Shown: positions 15,567-23,524 of the stretch, in pieces
Layout of the letters: the number at the start of each line of letters is the position of its first letter
Numbering within the stretch: position 1 is the first letter of the stretch
NCBI GenBank assembly: GCA_023388955.1
Contig: JAEWFH010000198.1
Span: forward strand, 1 to 40,355
Direction: 5' to 3'
Origin: Pseudomonadota bacterium
Lineage (GTDB): Bacteria; Pseudomonadota; Gammaproteobacteria; Xanthomonadales; Xanthomonadaceae
Length of the DNA: 40,355 nt
Made by a program: the position numbers and the translations under genes
Notes under the pieces: model-generated
The model's database searches: none
What the model saw: the letters and a program-made list of their open reading frames with translations, nothing else
Told to the model about the DNA's origin: nothing

Positions 15567-16300
15567 GCGGGGTCTCCGGGTTCCAGGTCGCGCCAGCGGC
15601 GTCCGTCGTGGATCTCAAGCGGGCGGAAGCGACGCTTGTACTCCATTTTCGGATGTCCCGCGATCCAGTAGCCCAGGTACAGGTGGCGATGGCCCTGCTG
15701 GCGTGCCCATTCAAGCTGGCGCAGGATCGCCAGCGTCCCCAGTCCGCGCCCGGCCAGCTCGGGCTCGTAGAAGGTGTAGACCGCCGACAGCGCGGACTCG
15801 ACCACGTCGGTCACCGCGACGGCGAGCAGGCGCCCGTCCTCGCGCAGCTCCAGGAACCGTCCTTCGTTCCAGCTGCCGGCCAGGAACTGGTCGAACTCGG
15901 TGGCACCGTGGGTGTCCATGCCGCCGCCCCGGTGGCGGGCGCGCAGGTAGCGCCGGTAGAGCGCGAGCTGCTCGTTGGTGCGCGTGGCCGGCTGTACCCG
16001 CAGCTCCACCGCGGCATTGCGCGCCAGGCAGCGGCGCTGGCTGCGGCTGGGCTGGAAGCGGCGCACCGGGATCCGGGCGGCGACGCATGCGCGGCACCCG
16101 GCACAGTGCGGTCGGTACAGGATGTCGCCGGAGCGGCGGAAGCCCCAGCCCAGCGCCATCGGGTACCAGTGCGGCAGGCGCGGATCGCGCGGATCCAGCA
16201 CCAGGTCGCGCGCCTCCCGTTCCGGCCAGTATCCGCACGAGTGCGTCCCGGTGTGGAACAGGCGCAGGTCACTGGGGTCCTGGTACGCGTCGGTGCCCAT
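15563..16300 (-). CDS. bpt: Aspartate/glutamate leucyltransferase (Bpt, ATE-like)
   Basis: Bpt transfers Leu from leucyl-tRNA to N-terminal Asp or Glu of proteins, marking them for ClpAP degradation through the N-end rule. The 245-residue protein begins with the family pattern DLRLFHTGTHSCGYWP, followed by YRPHCAGCRACVAARIPV with conserved cysteines and PSRSQRRCLARN. The C-terminal acyltransferase fold contains AVAVTDVV, SAVYTFYEP and YLGYWIAGHPKMEYKRRFRPLE. ATG 16300 fits the family's start; 16312 and 16336 are longer options. It is coupled to the downstream EEP gene by a 4-base overlap. Confidence 0.95.
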   Translation of the reverse strand: MGTDAYQDPSDLRLFHTGTHSCGYWPEREARDLVLDPRDPRLPHWYPMALGWGFRRSGDILYRPHCAGCRACVAARIPVRRFQPSRSQRRCLARNAAVELRVQPATRTNEQLALYRRYLRARHRGGGMDTHGATEFDQFLAGSWNEGRFLELREDGRLLAVAVTDVVESALSAVYTFYEPELAGRGLGTLAILRQLEWARQQGHRHLYLGYWIAGHPKMEYKRRFRPLEIHDGRRWRDLEPGDPA

Positions 16301-16365
16301 GCGGCGCAGCATAGCCACGCTTGGTGAGGACCACATCTACGCGTGCCCGCGGCGGCGTGGCGGGC

Positions 16366-17199
16366 TCAGAAGCCGATCAGGCCCCGGCTCTCCACGTGGC
16401 GCAGGGTGTCGGTCACCTGCCACTGGCCGTCGATGCGCTCCACCTGCAGCGTCTTGTAGCTGGCCCGGCCGCGGTGGTGGTAGGACTCCAGCTCGATCGT
16501 CGCCACCTCCTCGCTGGAGGGACGGAACGCGAACACGCGCACCAGCGTGGCCGGCTGGCCGGTGGCGGGATGGATGCTGCCCTGTTCCTCGTCGGCGATC
16601 TCGGCGCAGTGGTTCGCCGGGACCAGGATCACGTCCGGGCGTCGCAGCGGGTCGATGATGGCAGGCGTCGCGTTGCCGCCATCCACGCCCAGGCAGGCGA
16701 CGGGGGTGCCGACCCCGTCCAGGGCCTGCGCCAGCACGGCGCGTGCCGCGCCCGGCACGGTCGCGCCGATGCTGCCGTCGAACGGTCCGGCGGCCAGCTG
16801 TGGCTCCTGCGGACCCTGGGTGGCGAGCCGGAACAGCATCGTGCCGCCGACGGCGGCGATCACCAGCAGCAAGCCCGCCTTGACCAGCAACATGCGCCGC
16901 CGGGTGGGGCGCTCGGCTTCCTCGCGCCGGCTCTGGAAGTGATAGGTGGGTGTCCCCGAACGGGTGCTGTCCAGGAGCCCGGCCTCGCGCAGCATCTGCC
17001 GGGCCTGTGGTTGCTGGTCGGACTGGATCACCCAGACCGAGGCCCGCGGCGCGGCGCGGTCGCTGTAGCGGAAGCTGCTGCGGCGGCTGCCGTGGTAGGA
17101 GCGCCCATTACTGATGCGCACCTCGATCCCCGCATCCCTCAGCAGCTGCGCGACCTTCTCGACGTTCTCGATCCGCGCGCTGGAGAAGACTTCGCGCAC
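16366..17199 (-). CDS. Pathogenicity-like protein: DUF2007-like N-terminus, one membrane helix
   Basis: A 277-residue protein of the kind annotated as pathogenicity-like in Xanthomonas and Xylella, from memory. Residues 1-78 form a DUF2007-like putative signal-transducing domain (VFSSARIENVEKVAQLLRDAGI, then VWVIQSDQQPQARQMLREAG). A basic stretch precedes one membrane helix at about 104-124. The C-terminal 150 residues would be periplasmic. The start is 3 bases after the tesB stop. No enzymatic motif is visible; the name should not be read as evidence of virulence. Confidence 0.75.
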   Translation of the reverse strand: MREVFSSARIENVEKVAQLLRDAGIEVRISNGRSYHGSRRSSFRYSDRAAPRASVWVIQSDQQPQARQMLREAGLLDSTRSGTPTYHFQSRREEAERPTRRRMLLVKAGLLLVIAAVGGTMLFRLATQGPQEPQLAAGPFDGSIGATVPGAARAVLAQALDGVGTPVACLGVDGGNATPAIIDPLRRPDVILVPANHCAEIADEEQGSIHPATGQPATLVRVFAFRPSSEEVATIELESYHHRGRASYKTLQVERIDGQWQVTDTLRHVESRGLIGF

Positions 17200-17202
17200 C
17201 GA

Positions 17203-18099
17203 TCAGCCTTTCGCCGGAACGGCGCGCGCGGCGGCGGCGTCACCAACCACGCGGATCAGCCCTTCCTGGGCGCTGCTGGCCACCAGCCGGCCATGGCGGT
17301 CGAACACCTGGCCGCGGGCCAGGCCGCGCGCGCCCTGGGCGCTGGGACTGTCGATCGAGTACAGCAGCCAGTCGTCGACCCGGAACGGACGGTGGAACCA
17401 CAGCGCGTGGTCCAGCGAGGCCATCTGCACGTTGGGCTGGTAGTAGCTGATGCCGTGCGGGAAGGTCGCCGTGCCCAGCAGCTGGAAGTCGCTGGCGTAG
17501 GCCAGCAGCGCCTGGTGCAGCTGCGGGTCGTCGCCGACCCTGTCGCACAGGCGGAACCAGACCTGCTGGTGCGGCGGGCGCTTGGGCGGGTTGAGTTCGT
17601 CGCGCGGGTAGACGTGGCGGAATTCGAACGGACCGGTGCGCGAGAGCCAGCGCTGGACCTTGGTCGGCAGCGTGGCCAGCACCTTTTCCGGTACCGCGGC
17701 GGCCGGCTCGATGTCCTCCGGGGGCGGCACGGTCGGCATCGGCAACTGGTGCTCGGCGCCGGCCTCCTGCTCCTGGAACGAGGCGGCCATGAAGAAGATC
17801 ACCTGGCCGTGCTGGATCGCCGTGACCCGGCGCACCGAGAAGCTGCCGCCATCGCGGGTTCGGTCGAGCTGGTAGACGATGGGCGCATCGATGTTGCCCG
17901 CGCGCAGGAAGTAGGCGTGCAGCGAGTGCGCGGCACGCGGCGCGGACAGGGTGGCCTGGGCGGCGGCCAGGGCCTGGCCGAGTACCTGTCCGCCGAACAC
18001 GTACTTGGTGCCGATGTCGCGGCTCTGGCCCCGGAACAGGTTGTCCTCGAGGCGTTCGGGGGCGAGCAGTTCGACCAGCTCGGTGACGGGAGGGGTCAT
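17203..18099 (-). CDS. tesB: Acyl-CoA thioesterase II
   Basis: TesB hydrolyses a broad range of acyl-CoAs to free fatty acid and CoA in the cytoplasm. The 298-residue double-hotdog protein has the typical start (LVELLAPERLEDNLFRGQS), GGQVLGQALAAA, SLHAYFLRAG in the first hotdog, and in the second hotdog the catalytic-triad regions ASDFQLL, SLDHALWFHRPF and the Gln in SAQEGLIR. Length agrees with E. coli TesB (286). ATG 18099 is chosen because longer frames run into the amidase gene. It lies 32 bases after the AmpD-type gene. Confidence 0.94.
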   Translation of the reverse strand: MTPPVTELVELLAPERLEDNLFRGQSRDIGTKYVFGGQVLGQALAAAQATLSAPRAAHSLHAYFLRAGNIDAPIVYQLDRTRDGGSFSVRRVTAIQHGQVIFFMAASFQEQEAGAEHQLPMPTVPPPEDIEPAAAVPEKVLATLPTKVQRWLSRTGPFEFRHVYPRDELNPPKRPPHQQVWFRLCDRVGDDPQLHQALLAYASDFQLLGTATFPHGISYYQPNVQMASLDHALWFHRPFRVDDWLLYSIDSPSAQGARGLARGQVFDRHGRLVASSAQEGLIRVVGDAAAARAVPAKG

Positions 18100-18131
18100 G
18101 CGCGGGGCAGGCCGGAGGAGGGGGCCGGCGA

Positions 18132-18743
18132 TTATAGCGGGGAGGGGCTCTCCGCCCCCGGGAACCAGCGTTGCAGCGTGGTGCGCGCCAGCAGCTGCGG
18201 CCAGGGGAACATCGGGCCCGGGTCGAGCTTGCGCCGCACCAGGGTCGCGGGAGCGTCGGTGGCCTCCACGGTCCCGGTGTCCAGGTCCTCGTGGCCGGTG
18301 ATGCGGCGCAGGCCGGGGCAGTCGCGTTGCAGCAGGGCCAGCAGCGCCACCAGCGTGTCCAGCTGGGCGGCTGGATAGGGCTCGACCATGTCCTGGCGGC
18401 GCGAGTCCCACCAGTCCGGCCAGCGGCCCCGGTTGACCAGCTCGATGCCGACGCTATGGGCATTCCAGTCGCGCACGTGGTGGGCGACGCGCTCCACCGG
18501 CACCCAGCGGTGCACGCTGCCGTCGCGGTCGACGTAGAAGTGCCCGCTGTTGCCGGTGCCCGAGCCGGGGTGGACGATGCGTTCGCCGTACTCGCGGGCG
18601 GTCGCCAGGTCGGGCAGTTCGGTGCAGTGGAGCACCACCAGGTCCACCGTGGCCGGGTCGCGGGCCTGCAGGCGCCCGGCGTAGGGCAGCGGACGGTCGT
18701 GGATCGCGCCTGGCGCGAGGGCAGGGCTGGGGTCGGGCGGCAT
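18132..18743 (-). CDS. AmpD-type N-acetylmuramoyl-L-alanine amidase (amidase_2)
   Basis: A 203-residue zinc amidase that cleaves the bond between MurNAc and L-Ala in peptidoglycan or muropeptides. Zinc ligands can be placed at His39 (VLHCTE), His151 (ITGHEDLD) and Asp174 (KLDPGPMFPW). Other family features are SGHFYVDRDGSVHRWVP, HHVRDWNAHSVGIELVNRG and a Tyr-Pro before AQLDTL. No signal peptide is evident, consistent with a cytoplasmic AmpD role in muropeptide recycling, though other amidase_2 members act elsewhere. ATG 18743 lies 7 bases from a palindromic -10-like sequence shared with the divergent hydrolase gene. Confidence 0.88.
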   Translation of the reverse strand: MPPDPSPALAPGAIHDRPLPYAGRLQARDPATVDLVVLHCTELPDLATAREYGERIVHPGSGTGNSGHFYVDRDGSVHRWVPVERVAHHVRDWNAHSVGIELVNRGRWPDWWDSRRQDMVEPYPAAQLDTLVALLALLQRDCPGLRRITGHEDLDTGTVEATDAPATLVRRKLDPGPMFPWPQLLARTTLQRWFPGAESPSPL

Positions 18744-18749
18744 GCGGCG

Positions 18750-18761
18750 GATGCTAGCATC
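18750..18761. promoter_or_regulatory. Palindrome GATGCTAGCATC, possible shared -10 for divergent genes
   Basis: A perfect 12-base palindrome lies in the 45-base gap between the amidase (minus) and hydrolase (plus) genes. It reads TGCTAGCAT, an extended -10-like box, on both strands. The distances to the start codons are 6 and 27 bases. Short or leaderless transcripts would result for the amidase. Confidence 0.35.
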
Positions 18762-18788
18762 GCAACCCCCCAGCCCTCCGGTCCCGCC

Positions 18789-19343
18789 ATGCCTGGCCAC
18801 TGCATCCTTTCCCATGGTTTCGAGAGCGGCCCGGACGCCACAAAGGTGACCGCGCTGGCGGAAGCCGCGGAGCGGATGGGGTGGACCCACGAGCGCCCTG
18901 ACTACACCGACCTGGACGCCCGCCGCGAGGTCAGCGAGGTCGGCGACGTGCCGGCCCGGCTGCAGCGGCTCCATGGCCTGGCGCAGGCTGCCGCGGCGCG
19001 CGGTCCGCTGGTGCTGGCCGGGTCCAGCCTCGGCGCCTACGTGTCCGGTCATGTCTCGCGCCTGGTGCCGGTGGCCGGGTTGTTCCTGATGGCGCCGCCG
19101 GTGCGGCTCGACGAGGCCCATCCCATCGATGCCGACGCCGTCCCGACCAGCATCATCCATGGCTGGGACGACGAGCTGATCCCCGCCGATGACGTGGTCG
19201 GCTGGGCCCGCGCGCGCCGTGCGAGCCTGCTGATGGTCGACGACGGCCATCGCCTGTCCGGACATGTGCAGGCCAGCGCCATCGCCTTTGGCGAACTGCT
19301 GCGTCGCCTCGATGCCGGCGTGGCGCCGGCAGCCGCCCGATGA
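18789..19343 (+). CDS. Alpha/beta-fold hydrolase
   Basis: A 184-residue small serine hydrolase. The nucleophile elbow GSSLG is at 78-82 (Ser80), the acid is probably Asp127 or Asp128 in HGWDDELIP, and the catalytic His is His154 in DDGHRLSGH. The oxyanion-type segment LSHGFESGPDATKV is near the N-terminus. Size and layout resemble the YqiA/RBBP9-like esterases. It overlaps the rlmKL start by 4 bases, so the two genes are translationally coupled. Substrate unknown. Confidence 0.87.
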   Translation: MPGHCILSHGFESGPDATKVTALAEAAERMGWTHERPDYTDLDARREVSEVGDVPARLQRLHGLAQAAAARGPLVLAGSSLGAYVSGHVSRLVPVAGLFLMAPPVRLDEAHPIDADAVPTSIIHGWDDELIPADDVVGWARARRASLLMVDDGHRLSGHVQASAIAFGELLRRLDAGVAPAAAR

Positions 19344-21646
19344 AATTCTTCGCCAGCTGCGGAAAGGGCCTGGAATACCTGCTTGCCGACGAGCTGCAGG
19401 CGCTGGGCTGCGAGCGCGCCACGGCGACGATTGCGGGTGTGAACGTGGAAGGCACGCTGGCCGACGCGCAGCGCGCGGTGCTGTGGTCGCGGCTGGCGAG
19501 CCGGATCCTGTGGCCGCTGGCGGAGTTCGAATGCCCGGATGCCGAGGCGCTGTACGCCGGCGTCGGGGCGCTCGACTGGCCGGGGCAGCTGGCCCCCGGC
19601 GACACCCTGGCGATCGACGCGCATGTCTCTGGCGACGGCATCACCCATGCCCGCTACGCCGCCCAGCGTGCCAAGGACGCGGTGGTCGACGCCATGCGCC
19701 AGGCCACCGGCAGCCGTCCGGACGTCGACGTGGAACACCCGGACCTGCGCCTGAACCTGGTGGTGCGCAAGGGGCGCGCGGTGCTGTCGGTCGACCTGGG
19801 TGGCGGGCCGCTGCATCGCCGCGGCTGGCGTGCCCACCAGGGCGAGGCGCCGCTGAAGGAAAACCTGGCCGCGGGCGTGCTGCTGCGCGGCCGCTGGCCG
19901 CAGGTGTATGCCAGCGGGGGCGCACTGCTGGATCCGATGTGCGGCAGCGGCACCCTGGTGATCGAAGCGGCGCTGATGGCCGCGGACGTGGCGCCGGGCC
20001 TGCTGCGCCACGGAGGCTTCCTGCCGTCGCGCTGGAAGGGCTTTGACGAGGCGGAGTGGCAGCGCCTGCGGGAGGAGGCGCTCGAACGCGAAACCGCGGG
20101 CCGCGCCGCCCTGCGCCCGGTGTTCACCGGCCGCGACCTGGATCCGCGCGCCATTGCCGCCGCGCGGGAGAACGAGGTGCTTGCGGGCCTGGCCGGCCTG
20201 GTCGAATGGAAGGTGGCTCCGGTCGCCAGCCTGGCGCCGGATCGTCGTTCCCGCGAAAGCGGGAACCCACGGACGTTGGCGGACGACGCGGACAGGTCCA
20301 TGGATCCCCGCGTGCGCGGGGATGACGACGCTTTCGTGCGCGGGGATGACGATGCTTTCGTGCGCGGGGATGACGACGCTTGTGTGCGCGGGGATGACGG
20401 GCCCCACGTCGGCCTGGTCGTCTGCAACCCGCCCTACGACCTGCGCCTGGCCGCCGATCCGGCGCTGTACCGCGAACTGGGCGATGCCCTGCGCCGGGCG
20501 GTTCCGGGCTGGAGCGCCAGCCTGTTGTGCGGCGATGCCGAACTGGCCCATGCCACCGGCCTGCGGGCGAAGAAGAAATACCAGGTGTTCAACGGTGCGA
20601 TCGAGTGCACGCTGATCGTGGTCGATCCGATCGCCCCGGCGCGCACCGCGCAGGACGAGGCGCCGGCGACGCTGGGCGAGGGCGCGCAGATGGTCGCCAA
20701 CCGGCTGCGCAAGAACCTGCGGCGGCTCAAGGCCTGGCGCCGGCAGGAAGGCGTCACCTGCTTCCGTGCCTATGACGCCGACCTGCCGGAATACGCGGCG
20801 GCGATCGACGTCTACGAAACCGCCGGGGCCACCCCGCGTACCTTCTTGCACGTGCAGGAGTACGCCGCGCCGGCCTCGATCCCCGAGGACGTCCAGCGCC
20901 GCCGGCTCAACGAACTGCTGGCCGCCGCCCGCGAGGTGTTCGGGGTCCCGCGCGAGCAGGTCGCGCTCAAGACCCGCGCCCGCGGCAAGGGCGGCAGCAA
21001 GTACGGCCGCTTTGACCAGCGCGGGGAGTTCCTCACCGTCCAGGAGGGGGAGGCGCGCCTGCGGGTGAACCTGTTCGACTACCTCGACACCGGCCTGTTT
21101 TTGGACCACCGGCCGATGCGGCTGCGCATTGCCGACGAGGCGGAGGACACCCGCTTCCTCAACCTGTTCGGCTACACCGGCGCGGCCACCGTGCATGCGG
21201 CCGTCGGCCGGGCCCGCACCACCACCTCCGTCGACCTGTCCGGCACCTACCTGCAGTGGTGTGCCGACAACCTCGCGCTCAACGGCATCGGCGGCAGCCG
21301 CCACCAGCTGGTGCAGGCCGACGCCCTGGCCTGGCTGGAGGCCGATCGCGGCCAGTACGACCTGGTGTTCTGCGACCCCCCGACCTTCTCCAACTCCAAG
21401 CGCGCCGGCGACTTCGACATCCAGGCCGTCCACGTCCGCCTGCTGCGCGCGGCCGTGGCGCGCCTGGCGCCGGGCGGAGTGCTGTACTTCTCCAACAACT
21501 TCCGCCGCTTCAGGCTAGACGACGAAGCGCTGGCGGCCTTCGCGCACCTCGAGGAAATCACTCCCTCGACCCTCCCCCCCGACTTCGAACGCAACCCCCG
21601 CATCCATCGCACCTGGCGCCTCACCGCCACCCGTAGGGCGCAATAG
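19340..21646 (+). CDS. rlmKL: Bifunctional 23S rRNA methyltransferase RlmKL, with in-frame repeat insertion
   Basis: RlmKL makes m2G2445 (RlmL half) and m7G2069 (RlmK half) in 23S rRNA. Of 768 residues, the N-terminus carries the THUMP domain and the RlmL methyltransferase has GSGTLVIEAA and the catalytic NPPY at 363-366. The RlmK half follows, with FLNLFGYTGAATVHAA, SVDLS and DPPTFSNSKR. E. coli RlmKL has about 702 residues. Much of the excess is an insert of about 52 residues (roughly 302-354) between VASLAPD and GLVVCNPPY, made of a REP-like repeat and an eight-residue tandem repeat (VRGDDDAF). The final residues TRRAQ and the stop lie in another repeat element. The frame is intact. Confidence 0.95.
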   Translation: MKFFASCGKGLEYLLADELQALGCERATATIAGVNVEGTLADAQRAVLWSRLASRILWPLAEFECPDAEALYAGVGALDWPGQLAPGDTLAIDAHVSGDGITHARYAAQRAKDAVVDAMRQATGSRPDVDVEHPDLRLNLVVRKGRAVLSVDLGGGPLHRRGWRAHQGEAPLKENLAAGVLLRGRWPQVYASGGALLDPMCGSGTLVIEAALMAADVAPGLLRHGGFLPSRWKGFDEAEWQRLREEALERETAGRAALRPVFTGRDLDPRAIAAARENEVLAGLAGLVEWKVAPVASLAPDRRSRESGNPRTLADDADRSMDPRVRGDDDAFVRGDDDAFVRGDDDACVRGDDGPHVGLVVCNPPYDLRLAADPALYRELGDALRRAVPGWSASLLCGDAELAHATGLRAKKKYQVFNGAIECTLIVVDPIAPARTAQDEAPATLGEGAQMVANRLRKNLRRLKAWRRQEGVTCFRAYDADLPEYAAAIDVYETAGATPRTFLHVQEYAAPASIPEDVQRRRLNELLAAAREVFGVPREQVALKTRARGKGGSKYGRFDQRGEFLTVQEGEARLRVNLFDYLDTGLFLDHRPMRLRIADEAEDTRFLNLFGYTGAATVHAAVGRARTTTSVDLSGTYLQWCADNLALNGIGGSRHQLVQADALAWLEADRGQYDLVFCDPPTFSNSKRAGDFDIQAVHVRLLRAAVARLAPGGVLYFSNNFRRFRLDDEALAAFAHLEEITPSTLPPDFERNPRIHRTWRLTATRRAQ
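20243..20400. repeat. REP-like palindromic element inserted in rlmKL
   Basis: Two hairpins are present: GTTCCCGC/GCGGGAAC with a GAAA loop (20247-20266) and ATCCCCGC/GCGGGGAT with a GTGC loop (20304-20323), followed by a tandem array. The pair of palindromes beginning CGTTCCCGCGAAAGCGGG and ending GCGGGGATGACG is the pattern of a dispersed proteobacterial repeat I recall as common in Xanthomonadaceae intergenic regions. Here it lies wholly inside a conserved gene and is read in frame. Confidence 0.88.
20312..20399 (+). repeat. 24-base tandem repeat, 3.7 copies, in rlmKL
   Basis: Units run 20312-20335, 20336-20359, 20360-20383 and a 16-base partial copy to 20399. Units 1 and 2 differ by one base and unit 3 by its last two bases. 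Each begins GTGCGCGGGGATGACG. A unit is 8 codons, giving VRGDDDAF, VRGDDDAF, VRGDDDAC, VRGDDG, so gain or loss of copies would keep the frame. Confidence 0.95.
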
Positions 21647-21740
21647 CCGCCCCCGGGGCGGCGTATTGCGCCGGATGGCGAACCACGGCACACCAGCGGG
21701 ATCCGGCGGATTACGGCCTTCGGCCTACTCCGCCCTACGG
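21631..21740. repeat. Palindromic element with terminal inverted repeats between rlmKL and potI
   Basis: The ends CCGTAGGGCG (21631-21640) and CGCCCTACGG (21731-21740) are exact reverse complements, and the similarity continues for about 19 bases. Inside are a long hairpin (21637-21672, 17-base arms with one bulge) and a second hairpin (21705-21734, TTC loop). The left end encodes RRAQ-stop of rlmKL and the right end, on the other strand, RRAE-stop of potI. It probably also acts as a two-way transcription barrier, although no T-run is present. Confidence 0.85.
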
Positions 21741-22528
21741 TCACGCCGGTGCATCGCGATGCCCGCCAGGCTGACGCCGATGGCGACCGCCACCACGATG
21801 ATCGTGGCCAGCGCGTTGATCTCCGGCGTGACGCCCAGCTTGACCTTGGAGTACACCACCATCGGCAGCGTGCTCGAGCCGGGGCCGGAGGTGAAGCTGG
21901 CGATCACCAGGTCGTCCAGCGACAGGGTGAAGGCCAGCAGCCAGCCGGCCAGCAGTGCCGGGGCGATCAGCGGCAGGGTGATGACGAAGAACACCCGCCA
22001 CGGCCGCGCGCCCAGGTCCATTGCCGCCTCCTCCAGGCTCTCGTCCATGGAGGTCATGCGCGAGCGCACCACCACCGTGACGTAGCAGGCGGTCAGAGTG
22101 ATGTGGGCCAGGGTGATGGTGGTCATGCCGCGGTCGGGCCAGTCGAAGGCCTGCTGCAGGGTCACGAACAGCAGCAGCGAGGACAGGCCGATCATCACGT
22201 CGGGCATGACCATCGGCGCGGAGTTCATCAGGCTCAGCAGCCCGCGCCCCGGGAAACGCCCGAAGCGCGACAGCGCCAGCCCGCTGGCCGTGCCCAGCGC
22301 CACCGCGGCGGTGGCGGTGATCGCCGCGATCAGGAAGCTGCGCTGCACCGCGTCCAGCAGTTGCTGGTTGGAGGCCAGCTCGGAGTACCAGCGCAGCGAG
22401 AACCCGCCCCACACGGTCGATACCCGCGAGGCGTTGAACGAGTACACGATCACCGAGAAGATCGGGATGTACAGGAACGCATACCCCGCCAGCATCGCGG
22501 TGTAGAGCGCGAACGGGCGCCTGTTCAT
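21725..22528 (-). CDS. potI: Putrescine/spermidine ABC transporter permease PotI
   Basis: Inner-membrane permease of the polyamine importer. The 267-residue protein has six hydrophobic helices and the ABC-importer EAA loop (EEAAMDLGARPWRVFFVITLPLI) at about 170-192, which docks to PotG. It overlaps potH by 4 bases. The C-terminus (RRDRRAE) and stop come from the repeat element described at 21631-21740. Last gene of the potFGHI operon. Confidence 0.94.
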   Translation of the reverse strand: MNRRPFALYTAMLAGYAFLYIPIFSVIVYSFNASRVSTVWGGFSLRWYSELASNQQLLDAVQRSFLIAAITATAAVALGTASGLALSRFGRFPGRGLLSLMNSAPMVMPDVMIGLSSLLLFVTLQQAFDWPDRGMTTITLAHITLTACYVTVVVRSRMTSMDESLEEAAMDLGARPWRVFFVITLPLIAPALLAGWLLAFTLSLDDLVIASFTSGPGSSTLPMVVYSKVKLGVTPEINALATIIVVAVAIGVSLAGIAMHRRDRRAE

Positions 22529-23514
22529 GTCTCGGCCTCGTGGTCGGCGCGGCGGTTCTCGATGTATTCGAACAGCAGCGTCGGGGCGACGATCAGCACC
22601 AGCATGGCGATGGTCACCGCGGCCGCCAGCGGCCAGTCACGGTTGGTGAAGAACTCGATCCATAGCACCCGGCCGATGGTCAGCGCGTCCGGCCCGCCGA
22701 GGATGTCGGGGATCACGAACTCGCCCACCGCGGGGATGAACACCAGCAGCGCGCCGGCGATGATGCCGGGCATCGATAGCGGCAGGGTGATGCGCACGAA
22801 GGCATGCCAGGGTTTCGCGCCCAGGTCCTTGGCCGCTTCCAGCAGGGTGAAGTCCAGTCGCATCAGGGTGGCCGTCAGCGGCAGGATCATGAAAGGCAGG
22901 TAGTTGTAGACGATGCCCACGTACACCGCGGCGTTGGTGTAGAGGATGCCCCAGCCCGGGTCGACCAGGCCGACCGCCGACAGCACCTGCCCGAGCAGCC
23001 CGTTGGCCTTGAGGATCCCCATCAGCGCGTAGGTGCGCAGCAGCGAGCTGGTCCAGAACGGCAGCACCACCATCACCAGCAGCACCAGCCGCAGCGACGG
23101 GCGGGCCCGGGCGATGCCGTAGGCGATCGGATAGCCCAGCAGCAGGCAGAACAGCGTGGACACGCTCGCGAACAGGAGTGACTTCAGGTAGGCCGCGACG
23201 TACAGCGGGTCGGTCAGCAGCATCGCGTAGTTGGAGGCGTGCAGCCGCAGCGAGACCGCGCCGTCGGCGGCCGTTTCCATCAGCGCGGTGTAGGGCGGCA
23301 CCTGGCCGAAGACCGCCTGCGAGAAGCTGATCTTCAGCACGATCAGGAACGGAACCAGGAAGAACAGCCCCAGCCACAGCATCGGCAGGCTGGTCACCAG
23401 GAAGCGCCCGCGACGGGTGCGGAACTCCCGGCCGACCAGGCGGAACCAGCCGAACAGGTTGCGCACCACGTCGAACCAGAACCCCCACAGGCCGGAGGCG
23501 GGGGCGGCCCTCAT
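22525..23514 (-). CDS. potH: Putrescine/spermidine ABC transporter permease PotH
   Basis: Second permease of the importer, 329 residues, six membrane helices with a longer cytoplasmic N-terminus (about 45 residues) typical of PotH. The EAA loop is LEAAKDLGAKPWHAFVRITLPLSMPG. FWTSSLLRTYALMGILK and NYLPFMILPL agree with PotH proteins. It starts 10 bases after the potG stop and overlaps potI by 4 bases. Confidence 0.94.
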   Translation of the reverse strand: MRAAPASGLWGFWFDVVRNLFGWFRLVGREFRTRRGRFLVTSLPMLWLGLFFLVPFLIVLKISFSQAVFGQVPPYTALMETAADGAVSLRLHASNYAMLLTDPLYVAAYLKSLLFASVSTLFCLLLGYPIAYGIARARPSLRLVLLVMVVLPFWTSSLLRTYALMGILKANGLLGQVLSAVGLVDPGWGILYTNAAVYVGIVYNYLPFMILPLTATLMRLDFTLLEAAKDLGAKPWHAFVRITLPLSMPGIIAGALLVFIPAVGEFVIPDILGGPDALTIGRVLWIEFFTNRDWPLAAAVTIAMLVLIVAPTLLFEYIENRRADHEAET

Positions 23515-23524
23515 GCGCGGGTCC

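Noticed and set aside
20312..20399. CRISPR-like regular repeats
   Set aside because: The units abut without unique spacers, are read in frame in rlmKL, and no cas genes are nearby.
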